Below, piece after piece: positions 25,384 to 34,435 of a stretch of DNA of 40,907 bases. A program made the position numbers and the translations under genes. Numbering within the stretch: the first letter of the stretch is position 1; each line of letters starts with the position of its first letter. The notes beneath the pieces are model-generated. The model saw only the letters and a list, made by a program, of their open reading frames with translations, searched no databases and was not told where the DNA came from. Source of the DNA: Chloroflexota bacterium (GTDB lineage: Bacteria; Chloroflexota; Anaerolineae; J102); NCBI GenBank assembly GCA_013152585.1, contig JAADGC010000105.1, positions 1 to 40,907 on the forward strand, read 5' to 3'.

Positions 25384-26364
25384 TTACACATCCTCTTCGA
25401 GAAGATTGTGTCCTGCCGTTAGCGGGCCTAAATTCCGCAACCGCCCCAATAGTTCCGCTAAGCCACTTTCAATGGAAAAAAGGGGCCGCCATCCGAGCTG
25501 AGCGAATGCCGCTCCCTCAAGCTCGAAGGAGAAGTGCGTCAGGGCATCTTGATCGGTATAACGCACCTGCACATCCGGTTTCGAATAACGCACTGCTTCC
25601 CCCAAGTCTAGCACCGAGACATTTTTTCCCACAACGTTCAGAATGCGTCCGACCGTCAAATCTTCGTGCTTCAGACAAAAGCGAATCGCCGAGCTGGCAT
25701 CGCGCACGTGCACCACAGGGCGTCGCTGCCGACCGTCACCATAGACAGTCAACGGCTTGCCCACCCCAGCCAGATAAGCGAAACGGTTGGCTACAGCCGC
25801 CACGCGCACACCAGGAGCGTAACCGAAAAAAGTTCCCAGTCGCAACACGGTACCTGCCAGACCTCGTTCATTGGCAACACGTATATTCTCCTCAGCTCGA
25901 TACTTGGACTGAGCATAAGGCCCAATAGGATGACAAAGGTCTTCCTCGTGGAAGGGGCCACCTGGTCCGTACACGGCAGCGCTACTGGCAAAGATAAAGC
26001 GCTGTACACCGGCCTCCAGACAGGATTCCACCAGCCGAGCCGTACCCCAATGATTCACTTGCTCCACCCAAATAGGGTCATGACCAAAGCCCATGGCTGT
26101 GCTGACAATTGCCGCCAGATGCACCACAACATCAACGCCTTCTAACGCATAGCGGAGGGCAGAGGTATCCAAGATATCACCCTCGATAAATTGATAGTGG
26201 CCTTTCTCGGGTAGATCCATGAGCGCCTGTAAACGGCCTGATTGCAGATTATCAAGAACTCGAATAGTTATCGCATTGGTTTCAGTGTCAAGCGCCAGAT
26301 CCCGAATCAGTTGGGAGCCCAGGTAGCCACAGCCACCAGTAACCAGAATTGTGTAATGTTCCAT
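25384..26364 (-). CDS. NAD-dependent epimerase/dehydratase (extended SDR)
   Basis: 326 residues. Rossmann signature VTGGCGYLGSQLI at residues 8-20, Asp38 in VLDNLQSGR (prefers NAD), DILD near 63, HLAAIVS, the catalytic Ser127/Ser128 in FASSAAVYG, and Tyr150-x3-Lys154 in PYAQSKYRAEE. The C-terminal domain has RLGTFFGYAPGVR and VYGDGRQRRPVVHVRDAS, typical of nucleotide-sugar epimerases and dehydratases (GalE/RmlB relatives). The substrate is not assignable. It starts one base after the cysH stop (26366-26368), so the two are translated from one message. With the upstream GT2 this suggests a role in making or altering a glycan sugar. Confidence 0.88.
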   Translation of the reverse strand: MEHYTILVTGGCGYLGSQLIRDLALDTETNAITIRVLDNLQSGRLQALMDLPEKGHYQFIEGDILDTSALRYALEGVDVVVHLAAIVSTAMGFGHDPIWVEQVNHWGTARLVESCLEAGVQRFIFASSAAVYGPGGPFHEEDLCHPIGPYAQSKYRAEENIRVANERGLAGTVLRLGTFFGYAPGVRVAAVANRFAYLAGVGKPLTVYGDGRQRRPVVHVRDASSAIRFCLKHEDLTVGRILNVVGKNVSVLDLGEAVRYSKPDVQVRYTDQDALTHFSFELEGAAFAQLGWRPLFSIESGLAELLGRLRNLGPLTAGHNLLEEDV

Positions 26365-26365
26365 T

Positions 26366-27094
26366 CTATCTCTCCTCTTTTGTCTCTTTTGGAGTCAGCG
26401 AAAAAACCGGAGAAAGAAGCATTGTATGCAGGCCACATTCGGCCTTTGCCTGTCCAGACCACCGACCGGCTCGTTCATCTTCGTCTTCCCCGACAGGACG
26501 CGTGCAGGGCGCACACCCCACGCTCAAGTACCCTCGTGTAAGAAGAGGATGCTCCGGCAAGTCATAATCGGCAATATATTTCCAAACATCACGTCGTGTC
26601 CAGGTTACCATGGGGCAAATCTTATAAATGCCGTTATCCTGCAGGCTCACGACGGGCGTGTGACGACGTTCTGGCGTCTGGTCGCGACGAATACCGCTGA
26701 TCCACGCCTTCAGTCCCCGCATGGCTCGCCGCAACGGCTCCACCTTATTGATATAGCAGCAGCGGTCAGGGTCTCGCCGGTATAGATCACCAAATCGTCT
26801 CAAAAAATCGTCATGCCCCATTCCTGCCCGCAACACTTCGACATTTAGACCATATGTAGCGATCAATCTATCTCGGTACGCCAACGTCTCAGGGAAATGA
26901 AAACCAGTATCCAGAAAGAAAACTGGCAACTGCAGTGTCACTTCAGCGATCATGTGTAATAATGGAACACTCTGTGTCTGAAAAGAAGACGTCGCCGCAA
27001 TACGTGGCCCAAACGTCTCCCAGGCCCAAATCAAGATGTCTTGCGGCGTTAGCGTTTCCAATCGCTGATTGATCCGATCTATGTCCATGCTCAT
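26366..27094 (-). CDS. cysH: CysH-type adenylyl-/phosphoadenylyl-sulfate reductase
   Basis: 242 residues. Reduces APS or PAPS to sulfite with thioredoxin, the second stage of sulfate assimilation. Visible are SSFQTQSVPLLHMI (nucleotide-binding SSFG-like loop), VFFLDTGFHFPETLAYRD, the Cys112-Cys113 pair in RCCYINKVEPL, and Cys194/Cys197 in GCAPCTRP. Those four Cys would hold a 4Fe-4S cluster as in APS-type reductases. The C-terminal catalytic Cys220 lies in ECGLH. WISGIRRDQTPERR is also typical. The presence of all four cluster Cys favours APS as substrate. No other sulfate gene is nearby; instead it lies between a GT2 (61 bases upstream) and an SDR (1 base downstream), an odd place. An ATG two codons in (27088) is an alternative start. 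Confidence 0.92.
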   Translation of the reverse strand: MSMDIDRINQRLETLTPQDILIWAWETFGPRIAATSSFQTQSVPLLHMIAEVTLQLPVFFLDTGFHFPETLAYRDRLIATYGLNVEVLRAGMGHDDFLRRFGDLYRRDPDRCCYINKVEPLRRAMRGLKAWISGIRRDQTPERRHTPVVSLQDNGIYKICPMVTWTRRDVWKYIADYDLPEHPLLTRGYLSVGCAPCTRPVGEDEDERAGRWSGQAKAECGLHTMLLSPVFSLTPKETKEER

Positions 27095-27155
27095 AGAAAA
27101 ATCATCATATCCTGTAACTCATCCACCTTTCACTTCTATTTGGATAACGATCAAA

Positions 27156-27788
27156 CTATCTCTTTCGCAGCAACCAGGGCAGTAGAAAGAAGAATTGTTG
27201 CAAATGATACCAGGCAATTCGCCTGGGTTTGCCAATAGCTTGCAAATGGACGGGAACTTCTTCGAGCCTTCCCCCTCGGGCAAGAACCTCCAGCGAAAAT
27301 ATACCACATATACATGCCCCCTTCAAAGTAAGCTGCCGAGCAGTTTCTGCACGTATCGCCCGGAAGCCGGTGCCGCTATCGCCCACCGGCGCTCTAAAAT
27401 TTGCCAGCCACGTCAGAAAGCGCTCCGAAGGACGAGGTATAGAGTCGCGATGGCCCTGAACCATATCAGCCTCGTCGTTCAGGATGGGCTGAACCAGTGT
27501 CGGAATCTGCTCTGGCGGGAACTCTCCATCTGCATCAATCGTGACGATAATCTCGCCAATAGCCTCGCTAAAACCACGTTTAATCGCGGCGATGTATCCC
27601 CGGTTTTGTTTCTGCCGAATCACCCGCGCCCCTGCCTGCCGGGCTTCTGCGGCCGTTTTATCAGTACTGTCGTCATCCACGACCAGGACTTCATCCACAT
27701 AAAGCGCCACGGCTCGCACCGTTTCGCCAATGCGCCCCGCCTCGTTATAAGCGGGAATGACGGCCGTAATCCCCGTAGAGATACTCAT
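27156..27788 (-). CDS. GT2 glycosyltransferase, DPM1/GtrB-like
   Basis: 210 residues. GT-A fold start ITAVIPAYNEAGRIGETV, VLVVDDDSTDKT at 35-45, NRGYIAAIKRGF, and the metal-binding TIDADGEFPPEQI with DAD at 85-87. Then GHRDSIPRPSERFLTWLAN, DSGTGFRAIR, CICGIFSLEVLARG and VPVHLQ, all as in dolichol-/undecaprenyl-phosphate sugar transferases. The C-terminus (WYHLQQFFFLLPWLLRKR) is hydrophobic and may touch the membrane, but two full helices are not present. It lies first in a GT2-cysH-SDR group. Its ATG overlaps the stop of a short minus-strand frame (27785-28018) as ATGA, hinting that a now-decayed gene preceded it. Confidence 0.9.
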   Translation of the reverse strand: MSISTGITAVIPAYNEAGRIGETVRAVALYVDEVLVVDDDSTDKTAAEARQAGARVIRQKQNRGYIAAIKRGFSEAIGEIIVTIDADGEFPPEQIPTLVQPILNDEADMVQGHRDSIPRPSERFLTWLANFRAPVGDSGTGFRAIRAETARQLTLKGACICGIFSLEVLARGGRLEEVPVHLQAIGKPRRIAWYHLQQFFFLLPWLLRKR

Positions 27789-28313
27789 CCTAACACAGCC
27801 TCCGATAAAACTTCTATGGCCAGCAGAAACTCGGCTAAATACGAGTGGAAGAAACGGCCGTGACCAATGCCATTCAGCTTTCTTTCTTCATGGTCAGCCT
27901 TTCTCAGCGCTTCCTTCTGGAATGCCGAGAGGAATCGCCCCATGCGGGCGTCCTTGACTTGAAAGCCTACTTCCGAGGTCTGTATTACGCCTCTGAAATA
28001 TTGAAAATGCTTCCGCAAAAACCGGAGCCAATTTTATTCCAACGCATTACTTGCTTTATCGCCACCTTGGGCAGCATGCACAGCCCGCCTCTGCGCATCC
28101 GAGCTGCCTCATTGGCGAAGGTATTGACAAAGGACACAAAGAAATAACTGTTTCATAGGACAATACGACGAATGCCTTCTTTTAGATGCGGCACGTTGAA
28201 GTTTCTGGATCACTTTAGAGATACCAGGCATCCATGCCTTATGTTGAGTGCGTGAGGGGCGACACAGAAAATGACGCCTGTTCTGGCCAATCATCGCCAA
28301 TTATCGAGTGCCT
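27789..28313 (-). other. Gap with possible decayed coding sequence
   Basis: 525 bases between fcl and the GT2 gene. Minus-strand frames give short coding-like pieces in different frames: about 77 codons at 27785-28018 (SYLAEFLLAIEVLSEAV near its end, joined ATGA-fashion to the GT2 start) and a stretch near 28030-28190 containing VPHLKEGIRR. None forms a full protein and no family is recognised. It may be the remains of one or more polysaccharide genes. No promoter or RNA is evident. Confidence 0.35.
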
Positions 28314-29461
<1,148 letters not shown>

Positions 29462-29569
29462 TGGCCACCTCCCGGATGTCACAGTGAGACCCCATGAGCT
29501 GCGGTGGAGCCTCTTTCTATTCCGTAAAAATCCGGATGAATCCGTGGCAAAAACACCAGACTGCAGTTC
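29462..29569. other. Breakpoint region between gmd remnant and NusG-like gene
   Basis: Holds CTGGCCACCTCCCGGA (29463-29478 region), identical over 16 bases to part of repeat B3, and degenerate CCGTAAAAATCCGGATGAATCCGTGG units. No gene. Confidence 0.5.
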
Positions 29570-30148
29570 CTAATACTGCCGGTTCCTGAGCGGCCTTCCC
29601 CGGCCACGCGTGGTGCGGCCTCGCCGCCGCACCTGGCTCGCACGCTCAATCGCCGCCAGTTCCATCTCCACCTCATTCTGCTGTCCCAAAAAACTCAACA
29701 ACACGATCACCCGTTCTTTAGCAGGCAGATGGCGCACAAACACGGCATGAAGCCCCTGCAACGGCCCTTCCAGCAAACGCACCTCCTCGCCGGGCTGATA
29801 CAGATGCGGCACCCACCCCCCGCGAGCGTTCAACCGCCTCACCTCCAGCCGTATCTGCTCGACCACGTGTGCCTGCAAGGGCAGCGGATGGCCTTCACAA
29901 GCCACCAGCCGCAAGACACCCGGGGTATAGTTGATCGCTGTCATCTGTAATTGTTCCGGGTCTGCCTGCACGAACAAATAACCGGGAAATAAGGGCCGCG
30001 GCTGCATCTTGCCCCGATATTTTTGCAAAACCTCCGGCAAAAACACATTCATGTGCAAGAGTTGTTCCAGGCGGTCGGCGGCCAGTAACTCCTTGTGGGT
30101 TCTGGCATGCACCACATACCATAAGGCAGATAATCTGTTTGTAGTCAT
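29570..30148 (-). CDS. NusG paralog of the RfaH/LoaP/UpxY type
   Basis: 192 residues from ATG 30148 with GAGAGAGAG upstream; the frame opens further to 30457 but that part is not NusG-like and spans the promoter. The NGN domain is at about residues 8-110: WYVVHARTHKELLAADRL, NVFLPEV, RPLFPGYLFVQ and YTPGVLRLV are the typical strands and RNA polymerase contact surface. The KOW domain follows at about 118-168 (YQPGEEVRLLEGPLQGLHAVF, KERVIVLLSFLGQQNEVEM), then a very basic tail (RRRGRTTRGRGRPLRNRQY). Specialised paralogs of this kind prevent early termination in long polysaccharide operons. It lies directly upstream of gmd/fcl. It has its own promoter (30378-30406) and a leader of about 220 bases. 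It is not the housekeeping nusG, which sits with secE and rpl genes. Confidence 0.88.
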   Translation of the reverse strand: MTTNRLSALWYVVHARTHKELLAADRLEQLLHMNVFLPEVLQKYRGKMQPRPLFPGYLFVQADPEQLQMTAINYTPGVLRLVACEGHPLPLQAHVVEQIRLEVRRLNARGGWVPHLYQPGEEVRLLEGPLQGLHAVFVRHLPAKERVIVLLSFLGQQNEVEMELAAIERASQVRRRGRTTRGRGRPLRNRQY

Positions 30149-30601
30149 GGGGCTCTCTCTCTCATTCTTTTGTTTCCCGTCTCTCGAGAGTTGGGCAAGA
30201 TGCGATATGGGGCCGCTCGATGGGCTTTGCCTCGGAGCCGTCACTCGTGAGGACGGTCGTGGAGCCCAAGCGCTGCCCTCCTGACGCCGCTGGAAATCAG
30301 GATCGAGAGCCGGGAGATGGAGCGTCTGTCTGGAGCAATGGCTACAACAAACAGACGCATTGAATCGAAGTACAAAAAGGATAGCACGCCAGGACGTGAT
30401 CCGCAAGAAGACTTGTAAAGAATCCAGCAGGCAACTGTGCCCATAGCAAGTCATCACTTTTCACTGCCATACCATTCTCTCATCCTTGAGGAAGGCCGCG
30501 CCCAGGCCGGTTCCCCCTTGTTCCTGTGTTTATCCGCATCCAAAAACTTGACCATTTGCTATCATTTTTACCCTCCAAGCTATCTGGCCCAGGAGGTGCA
30601 T
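30149..30601. other. Gap: leader of the NusG-like gene
   Basis: No gene seen. Contains the promoter at 30378-30406 and a leader with a hairpin around CCGTC/GACGG (about 30239-30257). The side towards 30601 shows nothing recognisable. Confidence 0.5.
30378..30406 (-). promoter_or_regulatory. Predicted promoter of the NusG-like gene
   Basis: Minus strand TTGCGG (30401-30406), 17-base spacer, TATCCT (30378-30383); predicted leader about 220 bases. Confidence 0.45.
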
Positions 30602-31615
30602 TCAGGTACGTACCAGCCCCCAGCAGAATCCTGCCCCGGCGGCAGTGGCTCGCACCAGCAGCAGCGGCAGTGTCACCGCCAACACCGGTGGATCGTGGCG
30701 GACCACCAGCAGCAGAAAGGGGATGGCACTGACTACAAACAAAAGCGCCAGCACCAACGCCAGCCATCCCGCCCCCGACCACAGGCCCCAGGCTGCCAGA
30801 CTCAGCCACAACAAGCCTGCCAACCCAATCTGAATTTTCACGCTCTGCGTCATGTGCGCATCCTTGAGCATATAGCCCGGATGCTGGCGAGCCAAAAACG
30901 CCTTCCAATAGCCAATGCGAAACTTGCGCCGGGCATAGGCTACCGCCGAGCACACATGCCAGTGATACACCATGGCCTGGGGCACAAAGCGAAACACGTG
31001 CCCCGCCTCGGCCATGCGGTACGAAAGTTCGTGATCCTCGCCCGCAGCGCTGGCAAAACGGTCATCGAACCCGCCGGCGTCCACAAAGGCCTGACGCCGA
31101 TAACAACAATACGAGGTATCAAGGGCATTCACCGAACCCTGTTGGGCGGCAATGTGGGCAATGCGGCGATAACGTTCTTCGTATTCCAGTTGGATAAAGC
31201 GGGCGACCAGCTCCTTCTGCCGGCACCGATACACGCCCCGGGCGCCGCTCACATCGGCATCGGCCAACGGCTTCAACAACTGCGCCAAGAAATCGGGAGC
31301 CGGTTCGCAGTCGGCGTCCGTAAAAACCACCACGGGCGCCAGCGCCGATGCCACACCGGCATTGCGCGCCGCCGCGGCTCCGGCATGGCGGCCCCGCACC
31401 ACCCTCGCCCCGGCCGCCTTCGCCACCTGCGCCGTATCATCACTGCTGCCATCGTCCACGACTACTATCTCGTAAGACTCATCGGGCAGTGTTTGTTGTT
31501 GTAGGGCTGCCAGGCAACGTGGTAAAATTTGGCTGGCGTTATACGCCGGCACGATCACGCTCACACGCAATAGAGATGCTGGAGATGGGGCTTCGATGGG
31601 GGGTGTTGATGTCAT
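30602..31615 (-). CDS. Membrane-anchored GT2 glycosyltransferase
   Basis: 337 residues from ATG 31615. GT-A domain at about 15-245: VSVIVPAYNASQILPRCLAAL, VVVDDGSSDDT, AGAAAARNAG, the metal-binding VFTDADCEP, and the acceptor-side GFDDRFASAAGEDHELSYRM with the catalytic ED. The C-terminal part has three hydrophobic segments at about 262-335 (IGLAGLLWLSLAAWGLW and two more), so the enzyme is fixed to the inner membrane. It likely adds a sugar in repeat-unit synthesis. It is third in the flippase-GT2-GT2 run, with 122 bases to the previous gene, a gap that holds repeat C1. Donor and acceptor are unknown. Confidence 0.9.
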   Translation of the reverse strand: MTSTPPIEAPSPASLLRVSVIVPAYNASQILPRCLAALQQQTLPDESYEIVVVDDGSSDDTAQVAKAAGARVVRGRHAGAAAARNAGVASALAPVVVFTDADCEPAPDFLAQLLKPLADADVSGARGVYRCRQKELVARFIQLEYEERYRRIAHIAAQQGSVNALDTSYCCYRRQAFVDAGGFDDRFASAAGEDHELSYRMAEAGHVFRFVPQAMVYHWHVCSAVAYARRKFRIGYWKAFLARQHPGYMLKDAHMTQSVKIQIGLAGLLWLSLAAWGLWSGAGWLALVLALLFVVSAIPFLLLVVRHDPPVLAVTLPLLLVRATAAGAGFCWGLVRT

Positions 31616-31660
31616 GGGTACCTTACCGATGGAAATGATGTCTGTGTTCTCTGCGCTTGT

Positions 31661-31714
31661 CCGCGAATCGAATTCGCCGGCTCACAGCGCCAAGACCCCG
31701 CAGGGTCTTCGCTT
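31661..31714. repeat. Two-hairpin element C, copy C1
   Basis: Hairpin 1 GCGAAT-CGA-ATTCGC (31663-31668, 31672-31677), then CGGCTCACAGCGCC, then hairpin 2 AAGACCC-CGCA-GGGTCTT (31692-31698, 31703-31709) and TCGCT. Copy C2 at 35735 has the same layout and loops with paired base changes in both stems. Confidence 0.7.
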
Positions 31715-31737
31715 CCCGTCTAACCACTGAACACTGA

Positions 31738-32748
31738 TCACTTTCTTCCTGCCTCGGCGTCTTGGCGTTGATTAATCTCTGCGCCCTGGCACCGGGAAGG
31801 AGCCAACGTTTCGGGGATGTGACCTTGCCGCGCCCAGGCCCAGATCGCCTGGTACGTCCGGCGTTGGGCAGCCGCGCGGGAAGCGGAGATGATGGGGAGT
31901 CGATAAATAAGGAGCTTGATCAGGGCAATGACGCCCATGCCCAGACGATGCAGCCGCGCCGCCTGGGGCCCGACCCACAATCGCAAATAGCGTTGGGCTG
32001 CGTCTACGGCCAGCACCGCTGCCAGGGTTGATTGTTGCCGGCTGCTCTGCCCCCCCACATGCGTGATCACGGCATCACCTACCAGCACCGTGGCAAAGCC
32101 AGCTTGCTGCACACGCCGACATAGGTCCACGTCTTCGCCATACATGGGAAAATCAGGATTCAGGCAGCGCAAAGCAGGGGGGAGATGGGACGAAAACAAC
32201 AAACAGGCACCTGAAAGTACGGGAACAGAGGCTGTCTGACGGCGGTCGAAGTTGGAGCGAAGATTGGCCGCAAAATAGGGATGGTGCGGAAAACGACGAC
32301 TGAGGCCCGACCAATCCGCTAGCTCGGAGCCGGCGCTGGGCGGATACCGCCCCGTGCGCAGATCATCCTGCCCGTTTGCATCCAGGATGCGCGGGCCTAA
32401 TAGACCGGCCCGGGGATGCGTATCGGCGTAATGGATGAGACGCGCAACACTGTGGGGATGAAGAAGGGTGTCGGGATTGAGGAGCAGCAGGTGTCGGCCT
32501 CGGGCCCGCAGCAGTCCTTCGTTTGCTGCTGCAGTATACAGCCAATTGTGCGAAAGCGCAATCACCTGCACGTGGGGAAAATGCTGCCGCACGAAGGTGG
32601 CGCTGCCGTCATCCGAGGCATTGTCGACCACAATCACCTCAGCGCCGTACAGATCCCCGAGAGCAACCGGCAACGAAGCCAGACAACGGGCCAGATGCGC
32701 CCGCACATTCCAGCTCACGATCACGATGCTGACATCAATCGCCGACAT
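31738..32748 (-). CDS. GT2 glycosyltransferase, rhamnosyltransferase (WbbL)-like
   Basis: 336 residues from ATG 32748; the frame opens at 32910 but GGGAGGG before 32748 and overlap with the flippase stop (TGATG) decide the start. Visible are SIVIVSWNVRAHLARCLASL, VIVVDNASDDGS, NWLYTAAANEGL, LLLLNPDTLLHP with the DxD-like NPD, LSGACLLF, and FPMYGEDVDLCRRVQQAGF with the catalytic ED. It belongs to the WbbL/RfbF-like group that adds rhamnose or similar deoxysugars. The C-terminus after about residue 320 (AEINQRQDAEAGRK) is encoded by a sequence resembling common AACGCCAAGACGC intergenic repeats, so the reading frame may run into a repeat. Coupled to the flippase. Confidence 0.9.
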   Translation of the reverse strand: MSAIDVSIVIVSWNVRAHLARCLASLPVALGDLYGAEVIVVDNASDDGSATFVRQHFPHVQVIALSHNWLYTAAANEGLLRARGRHLLLLNPDTLLHPHSVARLIHYADTHPRAGLLGPRILDANGQDDLRTGRYPPSAGSELADWSGLSRRFPHHPYFAANLRSNFDRRQTASVPVLSGACLLFSSHLPPALRCLNPDFPMYGEDVDLCRRVQQAGFATVLVGDAVITHVGGQSSRQQSTLAAVLAVDAAQRYLRLWVGPQAARLHRLGMGVIALIKLLIYRLPIISASRAAAQRRTYQAIWAWARQGHIPETLAPSRCQGAEINQRQDAEAGRK

Positions 32749-34316
32749 CAGTCCCTCCCCGCCCCGGTCATAAGGCGTTGCCAAGTCGCAACCAGCCACG
32801 CCCGCTCCCGCGGCCGCAGGATGCCCAATCTTACCAGACCGCCGGCATACAGCACGACAAAGATCGCAGCCAGCACAAGCAATTTCCCCAGAGAAACACC
32901 CCCCCACCAACGCTCAAGCCCTGCCAACAGCATCCCCGCCATACCCGCCCAGGCCAACGGTGGTGCGACCGACGACCACAGTTCCTTGCCTTTTGCCCCG
33001 ATCAAATGCGCATACACCCCCAATGTCAGCAACGAAGTGCCTGCCACTGCCGCTACATTGGCAGCCACCACGCCCCCCAGACCCCAACGCGGGGTCAGCA
33101 ACAGGATCAGCAACCCATTCAGAGCCAGATTCAGGGCCGAAAAGAAAGTTGGCCAGCCCGGACGTCTCAGGGCCAGAAAACCCACCGAGGCCACGCTGGC
33201 CATGGCGGCGATCCCCCACGCTGCTGCCAATGCCTGCAGCGTGCGTCCGGCTGTCCACACGTCGCCCTCGCCCAGCCACACCGTCATAAAGGGCAGTGCC
33301 AATGTCATCATGCCCACCATCACCGGCGCCATGCCCATCACCAGCAGGCGCAGCGCCCGCGAATACAACCGCCGCACCTCTGCCATACCCCCCTCCACCT
33401 GCGCCGTCGCCAGCGCCGGATAGGCCGCTCGTGCCCATGCCAACGCCAGGGCAAACATCTGCAAAGCAATGACAGTGGCCAGTTCATAATAAGCCAGCGG
33501 CTCCAACCCCACCCATCGCGCCAGCGCCACCTTGTTCGTGGCCGTAAAGGCCAGGGCGATCAGTCCCACGGCCAGCACATTGGCGCCAAAGCGGTGATCC
33601 GCCCATCTCAGGCCCCCGAATTTCGGCCCCAACCGCCAACGCACCCCTGCCAGTACCCGCCGCACTGCCAGCCACAAAACCACGGCCTGCACGCTCACCG
33701 ACAGCACGTACGCTGCGGCGACGCCCGCCAGCCCCAGGCCCGCCAGCACTGCGACCACCGCTGCCCCGGCAAATATCAACCGCGCCAAAGCCTGGGCGGC
33801 GCTGCTGAAAATCATCTGTTGCATCCCTTCCAGCACCGCCGACCCCAGCAAACTCAATCCCACCGGCAAAAAAGCCAGCACCAGCCAGCGCCCGGCCACG
33901 GTGGCCGCGGGTAGCCAGCGTAGCGGCGTGCCCAGCGCCGACACCAGCCCTGGCGCCACCCACATCCCCACCCCCACCAAGCCCAGCCACATCACCAGCA
34001 GCGGCCATAACATACGATTCACATCGTCCCCCACCGCCGCCAATTGCCTGCGTGCCCGCCGTTGGGCTACGTGCAACACTAATGCGCGCCCCAATCCCAC
34101 ATCCACCAACTGCGCCAGAGAGATGAGCACCCCCAACAAGGCCCATACCCCAAATGGCGATTCTCCCAAATGCCGGAGCAAAAACGGCAGCAATAGCAGG
34201 GCCGCCAGCGAGCTCACGGCCAGGCTGAGGGCATTGAACCCGGCATTCCCCGCCACGACACGCACACTGCTCCAGGCAGGTGCTGACGGCACGGAAACAA
34301 TCTCGTTGTCTGGCAT
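32748..34316 (-). CDS. Polysaccharide flippase, Wzx/MOP superfamily
   Basis: 522 residues with about 12-14 membrane helices. The N-terminal pattern VRVVAGNAGFNALSLAVSSLAALLL followed by HLGESPFGVWALLG and DVGLGRALV is typical of O-antigen flippases and PST exporters. The middle has LRWADHRFGANVLAVGLIALAFTATNKVAL and Tyr-rich LEPLAYYELATVI. It moves undecaprenyl-linked oligosaccharide units to the outer face. It differs from the flippase half at 979-3740 in sequence, so the genome carries two. First gene of a run with two GT2 genes; the stop overlaps the next start by one base. A weak ribosome site precedes ATG 34316. Divergent from the GT4 gene. Confidence 0.9.
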   Translation of the reverse strand: MPDNEIVSVPSAPAWSSVRVVAGNAGFNALSLAVSSLAALLLLPFLLRHLGESPFGVWALLGVLISLAQLVDVGLGRALVLHVAQRRARRQLAAVGDDVNRMLWPLLVMWLGLVGVGMWVAPGLVSALGTPLRWLPAATVAGRWLVLAFLPVGLSLLGSAVLEGMQQMIFSSAAQALARLIFAGAAVVAVLAGLGLAGVAAAYVLSVSVQAVVLWLAVRRVLAGVRWRLGPKFGGLRWADHRFGANVLAVGLIALAFTATNKVALARWVGLEPLAYYELATVIALQMFALALAWARAAYPALATAQVEGGMAEVRRLYSRALRLLVMGMAPVMVGMMTLALPFMTVWLGEGDVWTAGRTLQALAAAWGIAAMASVASVGFLALRRPGWPTFFSALNLALNGLLILLLTPRWGLGGVVAANVAAVAGTSLLTLGVYAHLIGAKGKELWSSVAPPLAWAGMAGMLLAGLERWWGGVSLGKLLVLAAIFVVLYAGGLVRLGILRPRERAWLVATWQRLMTGAGRD

Positions 34317-34435
34317 GGATGGACGAATGAGCAGGTTGGGGAATCAGTCAACGGGCGGGATAGGGACGTTGGCGGCAGAATCATGTCCATTATCCTCCAA
34401 AATGCCTGACAGGGCGAATGTGATAAAATGCAAAC

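Noticed and set aside
29479-29676. Minus-strand frame across the NusG-like C-terminus
   Set aside because: Out of frame with the conserved KOW domain and without a recognisable product.
32416-33914. Long plus-strand frames of 335 and 378 codons over the flippase and GT2 genes
   Set aside because: Rich in Pro, Gln, Arg and His with no membrane or domain pattern; the minus strand codes well.
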